From NCBI GenBank assembly GCA_017454745.1, contig JAFTCL010000034.1, positions 19,134 to 83,133 of the forward strand: a DNA stretch of 64,000 nucleotides. The letters run 5' to 3'. The translations under genes and the position numbers were made by a program. Shown here one piece after another: positions 34,410-42,744 of this stretch (position 1 is its first letter; each line of letters opens with the position of its first letter). The stretch is from Kiritimatiellia bacterium (GTDB lineage Bacteria > Verrucomicrobiota > Kiritimatiellia > RFP12 > UBA1067). The notes beneath the pieces are model-generated. The model had not been told where the DNA came from and made no database searches. It saw only the letters and a list, made by a program, of their open reading frames with translations.

Positions 34410-35291
34410 TTATTCCAGGTTTTGCACCTGCTCGCGGATCGCCTCAACGCCGGCTTTGAGCGCAATGACGAATTTGGCGATTTCGGCATCGTTGGCTTTG
34501 GAGCCGATGGTGTTGATTTCGCGGAAGAACTCCTGGCAAAGGAAATCCAGCGTTCGACCGCAAGCGGCCTCTTCGGCGAAGATTTTTTCGGCCTGCATGA
34601 AATGGCTTTCCAAGCGGGTAAGCTCTTCGCTAATGTCACAACGGTCGGCGAACACCGCCACCTCGCGGGCGACGAGCGCTTGGTCAATCGCTTCTCCGCC
34701 GGTTTGCAGCAATTCTTTCAAACGGCGTTCCAACGCCGCCCGATAAGCGACCGGCACCCGCGGCGCAATGTCGCGGATTTTCCCCGCCATGTCGTGGAGC
34801 GTGTTGAAACGCTGGCGAAGGTCGGCCACCAGCTCGGATCCCTCGCGCTCCCGCATTTTGGTCATCTCCTCAAGGGCGTCGGTGGCGGCCTGTTGAATCA
34901 GCGGCCAAAGCTCTTCGGAATCACGAATCGACAAACGGAGCCGTAAAATATCGGGGATTCGGAGCAGGTCGGAGGAGGTCAGAGTATCCTTCAACCCCAA
35001 CTCGCTGGAAATCAGGCGCAGGGATTCCACTTGCTTGCGGATACCGTCCAAAGACGCGGCGGAATAACCGCCCGACACCGTCTCCAGCGTGACCGCTCCC
35101 TTTACGTAACCGCGGTTGACGTAACCGTGAACCAGTTTCTGGAAATCCGCCTCCAGGCAAGCCAATTCGCGCGGCAGGGTGACGCTGCAATCAAACTGTT
35201 TGCGGTTGACCGAACTCAATTCTGCGGTAACTTTGTAAGTTTCATTGGACGCTTCGCCGCGCCCGAATCCCGTCATGCTGCGAATGGCCAT
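34410..35291 (-). CDS. yicC: YicC-family endoribonuclease
   Basis: A 293-residue YicC/YloC protein. The N-terminus IRSMTGFGRGE is diagnostic of the family, as is the C-terminal stretch CGRTLDFLCQEFFREINTIGSKAND, near 243-267. Characterised members are endoribonucleases active in mRNA or sRNA turnover. It is separated by one base from the CBS-HATPase gene and by two from trmJ, so the genes are surely co-transcribed and probably translationally coupled. Nothing in the sequence departs from the family pattern. Confidence 0.93.
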   Translation of the reverse strand: MAIRSMTGFGRGEASNETYKVTAELSSVNRKQFDCSVTLPRELACLEADFQKLVHGYVNRGYVKGAVTLETVSGGYSAASLDGIRKQVESLRLISSELGLKDTLTSSDLLRIPDILRLRLSIRDSEELWPLIQQAATDALEEMTKMREREGSELVADLRQRFNTLHDMAGKIRDIAPRVPVAYRAALERRLKELLQTGGEAIDQALVAREVAVFADRCDISEELTRLESHFMQAEKIFAEEAACGRTLDFLCQEFFREINTIGSKANDAEIAKFVIALKAGVEAIREQVQNLE

Positions 35292-35292
35292 C

Positions 35293-36285
35293 TCACACCT
35301 GCTTTTGTTGCGCCTCGGCGATGTTTATCTGCGATTTCACGGTGGTGCCGGATCCTTTGCGGGAGTAGATCTCGAACGAATCAGAAACCCGTTTCACGTT
35401 TGCCAGTCCCATGCCCGCGCCAAACCCAAGCGAACGGATCCACTCGTTGGCGGTAGAGGTGCCATCGCGGCACGCCCACTCTACGTCCTCGATACCGGGG
35501 CCGGCGTCGCGGGCGATGATTTCCGACTTGCCGTTGACGATTTCCCAAGTGAGTACCCCACCATCAGAATGGACGCAAAGGTTGATTTCCAACTCGTAGG
35601 CCGCCACGGCGATTCGCCGGATGATTTTTGGGGCGATGTTGCGTTCCTGCAAAAGTTTCTTGATTTGGTTGGACGCCTTGCCTGCGCGCTCGAAATCGTA
35701 TTTGCAGATCGGGAATTCGCGGTAAACGTAAATCCCGGAAGCGGTGTCGGCATCGACACCCTTGGCCTTACTTTCCAACCGGTTGAACTCGCGGGAAAGT
35801 TCGCGGAGCAAAGTGCGGTTGATGTCGCGCTGGCAAATAATCCCCACCAAACGCTGATCGCGGTTGATGACCGGGAACCGCCCGTAATGGTAACGCTCAA
35901 AATACCTCAGCGCGAAAGAGAGCGGCATATCATCCTCAAGCACCACCAGCTTGGTGGTCATGTGCTCGCTGCAGGAATCGTTTATGTAACCGCCGCTCAA
36001 AGCCCGTATGATGTCGTCTATGCTGACCAGCCCGAAAAACCGTCCGTTCTCTTCCACCGGCACACCGCTGATCTTGTTCTTGCGCATCAGCTCCTGAATC
36101 TCGTGCATGGTGGCGGAACGCGGGACTTTGGTTAAGCCCGTGGTCATCACGTCGCGGACTTTCATCCGCTGGATAAGCTCAAGCAACACCAGCGGTTCGC
36201 TGTCATCCGGAGACATCCCGTGGGATGTAGTGGAAAAGGAGTTGGCCGGATTGTCTCCCGGCACCGCTTGAGGTTGCTCAGACAT
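35293..36285 (-). CDS. CBS-pair protein with RsbT-like HATPase domain
   Basis: A 330-residue cytoplasmic regulator. About residues 35-100 and 105-160 are two CBS domains (VRDVMTTGLTKVP, then GLVSIDDIIRALSGG, then GIICQRDINRTLL), which usually bind adenine nucleotides. About 195-320 is a GHKL ATPase like the anti-sigma kinases RsbW and RsbT, with the N-box ELEINLCVHS, the G1 box RDAGPGIED and the G2 box GFGAGMGLANV. All nucleotide-binding motifs are intact. Similar proteins occur beside DRTGG-domain genes in Clostridia and Thermotogae, as here. It may sense energy state and act on a partner protein; the partner is unknown. Confidence 0.82.
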   Translation of the reverse strand: MSEQPQAVPGDNPANSFSTTSHGMSPDDSEPLVLLELIQRMKVRDVMTTGLTKVPRSATMHEIQELMRKNKISGVPVEENGRFFGLVSIDDIIRALSGGYINDSCSEHMTTKLVVLEDDMPLSFALRYFERYHYGRFPVINRDQRLVGIICQRDINRTLLRELSREFNRLESKAKGVDADTASGIYVYREFPICKYDFERAGKASNQIKKLLQERNIAPKIIRRIAVAAYELEINLCVHSDGGVLTWEIVNGKSEIIARDAGPGIEDVEWACRDGTSTANEWIRSLGFGAGMGLANVKRVSDSFEIYSRKGSGTTVKSQINIAEAQQKQV

Positions 36286-36292
36286 GGTTGCG

Positions 36293-36634
36293 TCACCCGT
36301 TTTGCTTTAAAGCTTCATACACCGCAATGTTGGCTTGGTATTTCGCCAGTTTACAGGTCATGAGCGTCATGTGCAAATCGTTGGCGACATTGACCATGGA
36401 TGACGGCAACGGCTTTCCGTTGACCACCACCACCCCCAACGCACCGACAATCTGAGCCGTGCGCAACACCTGGTCGCTCGCCAGCGAGGTCAGCAACAGG
36501 ATGTCGTCATCGTCAACCACCAGCACATCGCTCATCAAGTCTGACGAGACAACGTTCTTTATCGGACGGTCCAACCCCTCGCCTTTAACCAAGACCTCAG
36601 CTTTGAGCGCTGCGGCAATCTCCAAAATCGTCAT
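36293..36634 (-). CDS. DRTGG-domain protein
   Basis: A 113-residue cytoplasmic protein resembling the DRTGG domain found at the N-terminus of some phosphotransacetylases and as a stand-alone gene beside HATPase-type regulators. Visible features are GEGLDRPIKNVVSSDLMSD (18-36), then a hydrophobic strand-rich core, VVDDDDILLLTSLASDQVLRTAQIVGALGVVVV. The DRTGG signature itself is altered to LDRPI. AGGGG lies before the ATG. It is the first gene of the run, seven bases from the CBS-HATPase gene. A role in sensing phosphorylated metabolites is likely but unproven. Confidence 0.72.
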   Translation of the reverse strand: MTILEIAAALKAEVLVKGEGLDRPIKNVVSSDLMSDVLVVDDDDILLLTSLASDQVLRTAQIVGALGVVVVNGKPLPSSMVNVANDLHMTLMTCKLAKYQANIAVYEALKQNG

Positions 36635-36663
36635 AACTTACCCCTTTTCAGCAATATCCGAAA

Positions 36664-36702
36664 AACACGCGTTATGATACAATAAGCGTGTTGTGTAATC
36701 AA
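36664..36702 (-). promoter_or_regulatory. overlapping terminator (DUF5107 gene) and promoter (DRTGG operon)
   Basis: On the minus strand the inverted repeat AACACGCTTAT...ATAACGCGTGTT (36692-36682 with 36675-36664, one bulged base) is followed by a T-run, making it an intrinsic terminator for the gene ending at 36741. The same bases hold TTGATT (36702-36697), a 17-base spacer and TATCAT (36679-36674), a good promoter for the DRTGG gene at 36634. The -10 box sits in the hairpin loop. Confidence 0.6.
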
Positions 36703-36740
36703 GCACAAACGGTACGCGGATTTGCGGCTCTGCGGAAACT

Positions 36741-39377
36741 CTACCTGGCAAGCTCCAAAAGCTGTTCCGGCCAGTCTTTAATGATTTTGGGCGGAACGGC
36801 GACTCCGTTCTCCTGCGAATCGTAGGGTTTCCCGCAACCAAGATTCTCCGGATAGGAGACGGCTTTTTTGACGGCGGCTTTCGCCGCATTGCGGTCGCCG
36901 CGCTTTAGCGCGTCGAGCGCGATACCCCGCCAAGCGTGAACCCACGCCGGAAGGGCGTTGTCGCCGCACTCCGACGGCAAAAATGTCGTCTTTTCGAGAT
37001 AATCAACCGTTTCCTGAAAACGCCCGCTCTGCGAAAGCGCGGTGGCGTATGCGAGTTTTACCGGATTCGACTCGGGGTAACGGTCAAAACAAGGCGTTAT
37101 CTCCGCCAATGCCGTCTCCCAATCCCCAGTCTCCGCAAAATGACGGTAAAGCGCATACCCGACACGCCATGAGCGCTGGAATTTTGCCGCCCGGCGGAGA
37201 TCGTAAAGCCGCCGATCGCCCTTTTCTCGCGATGCGCGGAAGAGATAGAATGTCTCGTCATCAGGCGTGTCGCCGCACTTTTCAAGCAACTTGTCCGACC
37301 GCTCGCCCCAACCGTTGGCGGCGAATCCGACCGCCGCATAGTACGCGAACTTCCATGAAGGATGGCTCTCCGCCGCATGGTCAAGCGCGGGAAGCGTCTC
37401 ACGGCGGAACGGCTGCGCGAAATCAATGGGAGCGGCGGCAACCGCGTCCAGCGTCTTCTTTGCCTCCCCGTCCCGACCGGTGCGGTGCAACAGATACGCG
37501 AGACGCAACCCGCCGACGGGATTCACCGCCGCGAGACGGAAGAACCTTTCGGCGTCATCGTATAATCCGGCCTCTTCGTACCAACCACCGAGGTCGATAT
37601 AGGTCTGGTACGGAAATTCTCCGCGAACAAATTTCTCGAACGGTTCGGTTGCGGTGTCAACGAGATTCAATTCATACCGGGCCGCGTGGAACAGCGGGAC
37701 GCGGTCGAGAATCCGACGCGCCGTGTCAGCCGCCGCCACCTTGTCGTCGCGTTTGCGGGCGGCGGCAATCCTCACCAGCCACGCATCAAGGTTCAAACCG
37801 TTCGCTACAAGCGCGTCTTGCGCCATCTTTTCCGCCTCGTCCCAATGCCCCTCCCACATCTCCGCTTTAGCGACAAGAACGAACGCGGAAGCGCGGACCT
37901 GCGGCGAATAGGCGGCGAGTCCCAACCGTTCCTTGGCCGTAAGCAAATCGCCCTCCGCGAAGAACGCCTGCCCGTCGGCATAGTTCGCGTCCGGATCGTA
38001 GGTGTTAACCGCCAATGCGCGTTGCGCGTACCCGTGGGCACCGGCGTAATCGCCGCACCGCACCGACAACGCGGCAAGCTTGTCAAGCGCGGGGGAGAAA
38101 CACGGTTCGATTTCGAGGCTTTTCAAAAGTTCCTCTTTCGCCTCGGCATCCTTGCGCTGAAACAGCGCCTGCTCGCCTTTGACATAATGGCCGTAGGCGG
38201 AATCCCAGTTGAAACCGTCCGGCATCGCCAGCGGACGCGGAACCGCATTCGTCACGCTCAACCGTTTCGCCAGGTCTGCGCGATCCCGAACCACGCCCCA
38301 TTTCTCTTCGAAGGTATCCGTCGCCCCCGGTGCAAAGGCGGGGTGCTTGAAGGGCGTTTTTAGCGTATCGCCAGGCTGATTGAAACACCGCCCGGATTGC
38401 AATTCCGTATATTGGCCGTCCGTATCCGTAAGCAGATCCTCCCAGATGCCGCCCTCACGCGACAGCGCCCAAAGCCAAACCTTCCGGCCGTATTTCTGAG
38501 TCACGCCGTTTTCGTGGATTGAACCAATCTTTTTATCTGGCCACCAGACTCCGTAAACGGTATGGTCGCCGTTCAGCACATGGTATGACTTGTGCCCGCC
38601 GAAGGCATTCTCCGAATAATTGGAGAGTGTGTGGCCTTGGTCATCGACCGGCCAAGGGTGCGGGTCGCCGCCATGCCCGATGTAAGACGACCCCGGGAAG
38701 AAGAACTCCGGATTGCCGCGAGCGGAATAGGCGGCGTTCATCCACTGGTAATATGGCACAGCGAGATTTGAGCCGTTGAACCAAATGGTGCGCGTGAGGA
38801 AATGGTCGGTGTCCGCCGGCAGGTTTACCTCCACCTGCCACGTGGTACGGCAAATGAGTTCCGTGCCGGAACAGAAGTAACTGACACTACCGTCGGCATT
38901 CGTGCGCACGCACCAATCCACCGGCGTGGCGGAGGTCGGAGCGTGCCCGATGATACCGAAATTGAACTCGATCCCACCGGAACACCACGGTCCGCGCATT
39001 GCGATATTGCGGAACTTCACCGCATGGTTGAAATAGATGAAATCGTGTCCCGTCACCTTATCTTGCGCCCCCCACACTTTGCCGCCGATTTCGGGAAGAA
39101 TCGTCACCTTGATCCGGTTGTTTTCCAAAATGACCGCTTTCCACTTTCGGGAAACGCTTTTTTCGCTTGTTCCGTGGAAAAAGAAATACGGATATCGCGG
39201 TTCCCCCGTGGCCGGAACCGGATCGGAATCAAAGAACTGATAAGTGGGCAACTCTATCTCCGTCTCGGTCACGGTAGCGGCGGAAAATGTCCGCGCCTTG
39301 TCGGGATGGCCATTCTCGTCCGCCCCCGCACAAATCGCAAAACACGTGCAAACCGCCAATATCCGGAGTTTCTTCAT
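36741..39377 (-). CDS. exported DUF5107 protein with TPR repeats
   Basis: An 878-residue exported protein. The ATG at 39377 is preferred to earlier in-frame starts because it opens a signal peptide (MKKLRILAVCTCFAICAGA). Residues about 20-370 match the DUF5107 style, a galactose-mutarotase-like beta-sandwich with KVTILPEIGGKVWGAQDKVTG, GPWCSGGIEFNFG and WWPDKKIGS. From about 385 onward the chain is a run of tetratricopeptide helices (KGEQALFQRKDAEAKEELL, then repeated units to about 860). The family is often fused this way and linked to glycan use. No enzyme has been assigned from the sequence. It is read from the same strand as the glycosyltransferase but with a 56-base gap. Confidence 0.82.
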   Translation of the reverse strand: MKKLRILAVCTCFAICAGADENGHPDKARTFSAATVTETEIELPTYQFFDSDPVPATGEPRYPYFFFHGTSEKSVSRKWKAVILENNRIKVTILPEIGGKVWGAQDKVTGHDFIYFNHAVKFRNIAMRGPWCSGGIEFNFGIIGHAPTSATPVDWCVRTNADGSVSYFCSGTELICRTTWQVEVNLPADTDHFLTRTIWFNGSNLAVPYYQWMNAAYSARGNPEFFFPGSSYIGHGGDPHPWPVDDQGHTLSNYSENAFGGHKSYHVLNGDHTVYGVWWPDKKIGSIHENGVTQKYGRKVWLWALSREGGIWEDLLTDTDGQYTELQSGRCFNQPGDTLKTPFKHPAFAPGATDTFEEKWGVVRDRADLAKRLSVTNAVPRPLAMPDGFNWDSAYGHYVKGEQALFQRKDAEAKEELLKSLEIEPCFSPALDKLAALSVRCGDYAGAHGYAQRALAVNTYDPDANYADGQAFFAEGDLLTAKERLGLAAYSPQVRASAFVLVAKAEMWEGHWDEAEKMAQDALVANGLNLDAWLVRIAAARKRDDKVAAADTARRILDRVPLFHAARYELNLVDTATEPFEKFVRGEFPYQTYIDLGGWYEEAGLYDDAERFFRLAAVNPVGGLRLAYLLHRTGRDGEAKKTLDAVAAAPIDFAQPFRRETLPALDHAAESHPSWKFAYYAAVGFAANGWGERSDKLLEKCGDTPDDETFYLFRASREKGDRRLYDLRRAAKFQRSWRVGYALYRHFAETGDWETALAEITPCFDRYPESNPVKLAYATALSQSGRFQETVDYLEKTTFLPSECGDNALPAWVHAWRGIALDALKRGDRNAAKAAVKKAVSYPENLGCGKPYDSQENGVAVPPKIIKDWPEQLLELAR

Positions 39378-39433
39378 ACTTCTCGTCCCTTTCGCCATAC
39401 CTTGCGAAGTACTTCCCCTTCTTCGGTACGGAA

Positions 39434-40582
39434 TCATATCCGATCATCTCTCGCGCTTTGCAACACGTCGCAGGTTTTACGTATGTTGTTGGCAAGATCA
39501 AATTCCGCCTCAACGGTGGCTCGGGCGGCTACCGCCAACGGAGACAGATCCTGCCGCAAGGCGTTTTCCAACGTGTCGGCCAGCAACAGCGGATGGTCCG
39601 GGGCGATTATAAAACCGTTTTCCCCGTTACGGATAATCTCCCCCGCCGCGCCGGCGGTGGTGGTTACCGCCACCGTTCCCAATGCCATCGCCTCCAAAAC
39701 CACGTTCGCGATGCCGTCGCGGTCGCCGTCCGGCAACACCCGCGAAGGCAGCACGACCACACGCGCGCCGGCTATCAAACTGCGGATTTCCGGCGGAGTT
39801 TTCCAACCCAGCCACTCCACCCGCTCGGCAATTCCGTTCTTCTCCGCACGGGCCGCCAACGCACTTCGCAACGGCCCGTCGCCGGCAATGGCACACTTAA
39901 AGTCTATCTTCCTCCGAGCCAGTTCCGCCGCTGCGTCCAACAACGTATCCAATCCTTTTTTGGCTTCCAGCCGCGCTGCTGCGAACAGCACTGGCGGGGT
40001 ATCCGGACAGTGCCGGAACGGATATTCAGCCAACGGCAGTCCGTGATGCACAACCTCCACCCGGCCGGGATCCGGCACGGCCCGGCGGACACATTCCGCC
40101 GCCAGATTTGAACAGGCGATAATCTTTTTTGCCGTGGACAGACGGAAACCGAGCAAGCCCGGCGGCGAGGCAAACACGTCATTGGCGTGTACCGAACAAA
40201 CCCACGGAATACCCGACACGCGGGCGGCAACCGCCGCGAAATCGGCGGTGATGCCGGCGAACTGGGCATTCAGCAAACCGATTCCTTCCGCCCGCGCCAA
40301 TCGGATCAACCTCACCACCTGCGGCAGACGGCGTAACAGCCGGGCGGCGTCGATTCTTGAGTATGCGGCAAGTTTCCGGGCATGATCTGCAACGGCAAAG
40401 GCCAACCGCCATTGAAACAAACCGGAAAAATGGAAACCCAAACTGTCCGGATTGCCGCCGCGCAATAAAAACAACCGGGGCGGCAAGCCGGCATCGCGCA
40501 AGCCATCCAACTCGCGCCGGATGAATGTTTCACTCGGCGCGAGCCGATCCAGTACGTAACCGATTTTCAGCGCACCGGCCAT
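39434..40582 (-). CDS. glycosyltransferase family 4
   Basis: A 382-residue GT-B retaining glycosyltransferase, expected to transfer a nucleotide sugar in exopolysaccharide or lipopolysaccharide synthesis. The C-terminal Rossmann half carries AARLEAKKGLDTLLDAA near 206, CAIAGDGPLRSAL near 232, VVVLPSRV near 273 and VLEAMALGTVAVTTTAGA near 290, the E-x7-E nucleotide-sugar site. The N-terminal acceptor half includes NAQFAGITADFAA and HANDVFASPPG, similar to colanic-acid-type transferases. Its ATG shares a base with the stop of the M42 gene (TAATG), so translation is probably coupled. Acceptor and donor cannot be read from sequence. Confidence 0.88.
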   Translation of the reverse strand: MAGALKIGYVLDRLAPSETFIRRELDGLRDAGLPPRLFLLRGGNPDSLGFHFSGLFQWRLAFAVADHARKLAAYSRIDAARLLRRLPQVVRLIRLARAEGIGLLNAQFAGITADFAAVAARVSGIPWVCSVHANDVFASPPGLLGFRLSTAKKIIACSNLAAECVRRAVPDPGRVEVVHHGLPLAEYPFRHCPDTPPVLFAAARLEAKKGLDTLLDAAAELARRKIDFKCAIAGDGPLRSALAARAEKNGIAERVEWLGWKTPPEIRSLIAGARVVVLPSRVLPDGDRDGIANVVLEAMALGTVAVTTTAGAAGEIIRNGENGFIIAPDHPLLLADTLENALRQDLSPLAVAARATVEAEFDLANNIRKTCDVLQSARDDRI

Positions 40583-41652
40583 TACGGCTGCGGCGGGCAG
40601 AGGTTGATATCTGCCGGAATGGCTTTGATTGCGGCGGTCAGCAACTCAATGGTGGCGGCGGCATCGTCCAGAGAGATTACCTCGACCGGACTGTGCATAT
40701 AACGCAGCGGGATGCTGATCTGCGCCACCGCCGCGCCACCGCGCTCCATGCGCATCGCCCAGGCGCAGGTGCCGGTTCCGCGTCCTGCGGCCCGGCGCTG
40801 CCAGACGATCTGATTGTCATCGGCGGTCTGTTCCAAAAGTTTGCGTACCACCGGATGGTAAGTGGGACCGATACCGATGATCGGACCGCCGCCCAGACGG
40901 ATATCGCCGATCACGGTGCGGTCATCCTTTTGGGCATCGGAAGCGAACCCGACATCCACGCACAGCCCGATGTCCGGGTTGATGTCAAACGCGGTGGTGT
41001 GGCCGCCGACCAAGCCGATCTCTTCTTGCACGCTGGCGACGACATTGAAATCGACATTCAGCTTTTCGCGGGCGAGACGCTTCATCACCTGCGTCACCAC
41101 GAACGCGCCGATGCGGTTGTCGAAACCGCGGCACGAAATGCGGTTGTTCGCCAAGGGCCGCCAACCGGTATCCACAACCGCCGGTGCGCCTAGCTCGACC
41201 AGCTTCATGGCATCCTCGCGGCTCGTGGCGCCAATGTCCACCTTAATCGATTTAAGCTCGGTCGGGGCGACTTTTTTGCGCTCTTCCGCGTTCATCAAAT
41301 GCGGAGGACGCACCCCGAACACACCATTGACCGGACCGTTAATGCCTTTGATCAGAATCCGCTCGGCAGCGACCAGCGGAACCGTAACCCCGCCCAACGC
41401 AGAGACGTAAAGGAATCCGTCATCGTCAATGTAATGCACGATAAAGCCGATTTCATCGCAATGGCCCTCAAGCATCACCTTGACCGGCGCACCGGCGTTA
41501 ACGCGGGCGCGGAGGTTGCCGTGACGGTCAATGGCGAGATCTTTAACCTCGTCACGAAGCGACTTCGCGAGCAGCATCATTCCGTCATACTCAAACCCCG
41601 TGGGGGTGGGCATCGAAACCAAAGCTTTCAACAGTTCAAAATCAGGTTGCAT
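40582..41652 (-). CDS. M42-family aminopeptidase
   Basis: A 356-residue dizinc aminopeptidase of the glutamyl-aminopeptidase/tetrahedral-peptidase (M42) family, acting on cytoplasmic peptides. Metal ligands and the catalytic base are in place: EGHCDEIGF near 62-70, CRGFDNRIGAF near 173-183, VQEEIGLVGG near 208-217, CVDVGFASD near 231 and MHSPVEVISL near 321-330. The PA-like dimerisation domain lies between the first two motifs (about 75-165). It forms a likely operon with the LysM/YkuD gene upstream (22 bases) and the glycosyltransferase downstream (one-base overlap). The functional link among these genes is not obvious. Confidence 0.93.
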   Translation of the reverse strand: MQPDFELLKALVSMPTPTGFEYDGMMLLAKSLRDEVKDLAIDRHGNLRARVNAGAPVKVMLEGHCDEIGFIVHYIDDDGFLYVSALGGVTVPLVAAERILIKGINGPVNGVFGVRPPHLMNAEERKKVAPTELKSIKVDIGATSREDAMKLVELGAPAVVDTGWRPLANNRISCRGFDNRIGAFVVTQVMKRLAREKLNVDFNVVASVQEEIGLVGGHTTAFDINPDIGLCVDVGFASDAQKDDRTVIGDIRLGGGPIIGIGPTYHPVVRKLLEQTADDNQIVWQRRAAGRGTGTCAWAMRMERGGAAVAQISIPLRYMHSPVEVISLDDAAATIELLTAAIKAIPADINLCPPQP

Positions 41653-41674
41653 TTTTACACCTTTCGTTTTCTGG

Positions 41675-42715
41675 TTATTTGTCGACTATCGAGACCTTCG
41701 TTCCCGCCGGAAGCAAAACCGCAAGGTCGTCAATGTCGGCGTTGGAAAATCTGACAAAACCGGATTCGTCCCCCCGCCCCAGCGAGGATTCGTCCCAAGT
41801 GCCGTGAAGTCCGGCGAAAGGAACCGGCTCGCCGGTGGTGGCGCTGGAGAGCGAGATCCACCATGTACCAAGGATGTTGCCGGGAGCGCCGTAAGGAACG
41901 GCGGGAGCGTTTCTGCGGCGGTACACCGGATGCTCAACGCTGCCGCGAACCAGATACTCGCCGGCCGCGACTTCGCCCAAACCGATGGAAAACCGTTTGA
42001 AGAAACTGCCGTTAAGCGTGAGCACGGCGGAGAAATCGCGTTTATTGACGGTAAGCCGGAAATCCGGGTATTTCAAAAGCAGAAGCTTTTGCCCGATCTT
42101 CATTTTGGACGGATCCTCAATCCGGTTGATTTTAAGCACGTAAGCGGGGTTGTTACGGTACTGTTTGCAAATGCGCGAAAACAAATCGCCCTTAACCACG
42201 GTATGCTCGATTTTTTCCGGAGCCGGCAACGTTGACAACAGCAACGCGTGATTGATTTCCGCAATCCGCCGCTCGGCATAGGCGCGAGAATCCTCCGCTT
42301 CCGGGATCTCCAACAAATCGAGGTAAATCAACCGCGCGCCCAGCAGGTCGTCCTCACGTTCCTTCTGCCGCACCAGCTCCAGAAGCCGACGCACGAATTT
42401 AGGCTGGGACTTGCTGATGGGCGGGAGCTTGGGCTGCGGCGGATCCAAAAGCGCGTTTGCCGTCTGGTTGGTGGCGTCCGCCTCCGAGCGGCGGAACAGC
42501 CCGCCCCAAAACGACGGGCGCTGGCGCGTGGCGGAGGCGTCGAAATGCGGCGCATCCTCTGCGCCGGGATTTTCCCCCTCCGGCGAAGCGGAGCACGAGC
42601 CGCCCTTAAATACGAAGTAGAGCAAAACCGGCAAAAGCAAAAGCAGCCACGCCAGCCGCCGCCACGGCGACCGTTCGGGTTCGCTAAACTCTATGCCGTA
42701 CTTTCCGGGAAGCAT
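41675..42715 (-). CDS. membrane-anchored LysM plus YkuD-like protein lacking the catalytic cysteine
   Basis: A 346-residue envelope protein. A single membrane anchor lies at 19-36. A low-complexity linker precedes a coiled or helical stretch (110-160). A LysM domain follows (about 170-214, HTVVKGDLF onwards). The C-terminus (217-346) is an L,D-transpeptidase YkuD fold with PYGAPGNILG and the catalytic histidine His304. The expected S-x-G-C-[IV]-R motif reads E-S-G-F-V-R: Phe320 (codon TTT at 41758-41756) replaces the cysteine. Either this copy is an inactive peptidoglycan-binding homologue or a base is wrong. It overlaps neither neighbour. Confidence 0.85.
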   Translation of the reverse strand: MLPGKYGIEFSEPERSPWRRLAWLLLLLPVLLYFVFKGGSCSASPEGENPGAEDAPHFDASATRQRPSFWGGLFRRSEADATNQTANALLDPPQPKLPPISKSQPKFVRRLLELVRQKEREDDLLGARLIYLDLLEIPEAEDSRAYAERRIAEINHALLLSTLPAPEKIEHTVVKGDLFSRICKQYRNNPAYVLKINRIEDPSKMKIGQKLLLLKYPDFRLTVNKRDFSAVLTLNGSFFKRFSIGLGEVAAGEYLVRGSVEHPVYRRRNAPAVPYGAPGNILGTWWISLSSATTGEPVPFAGLHGTWDESSLGRGDESGFVRFSNADIDDLAVLLPAGTKVSIVDK

Positions 42716-42744
42716 GCCCTAACTCCGTAACCAAATTTCGCGTT

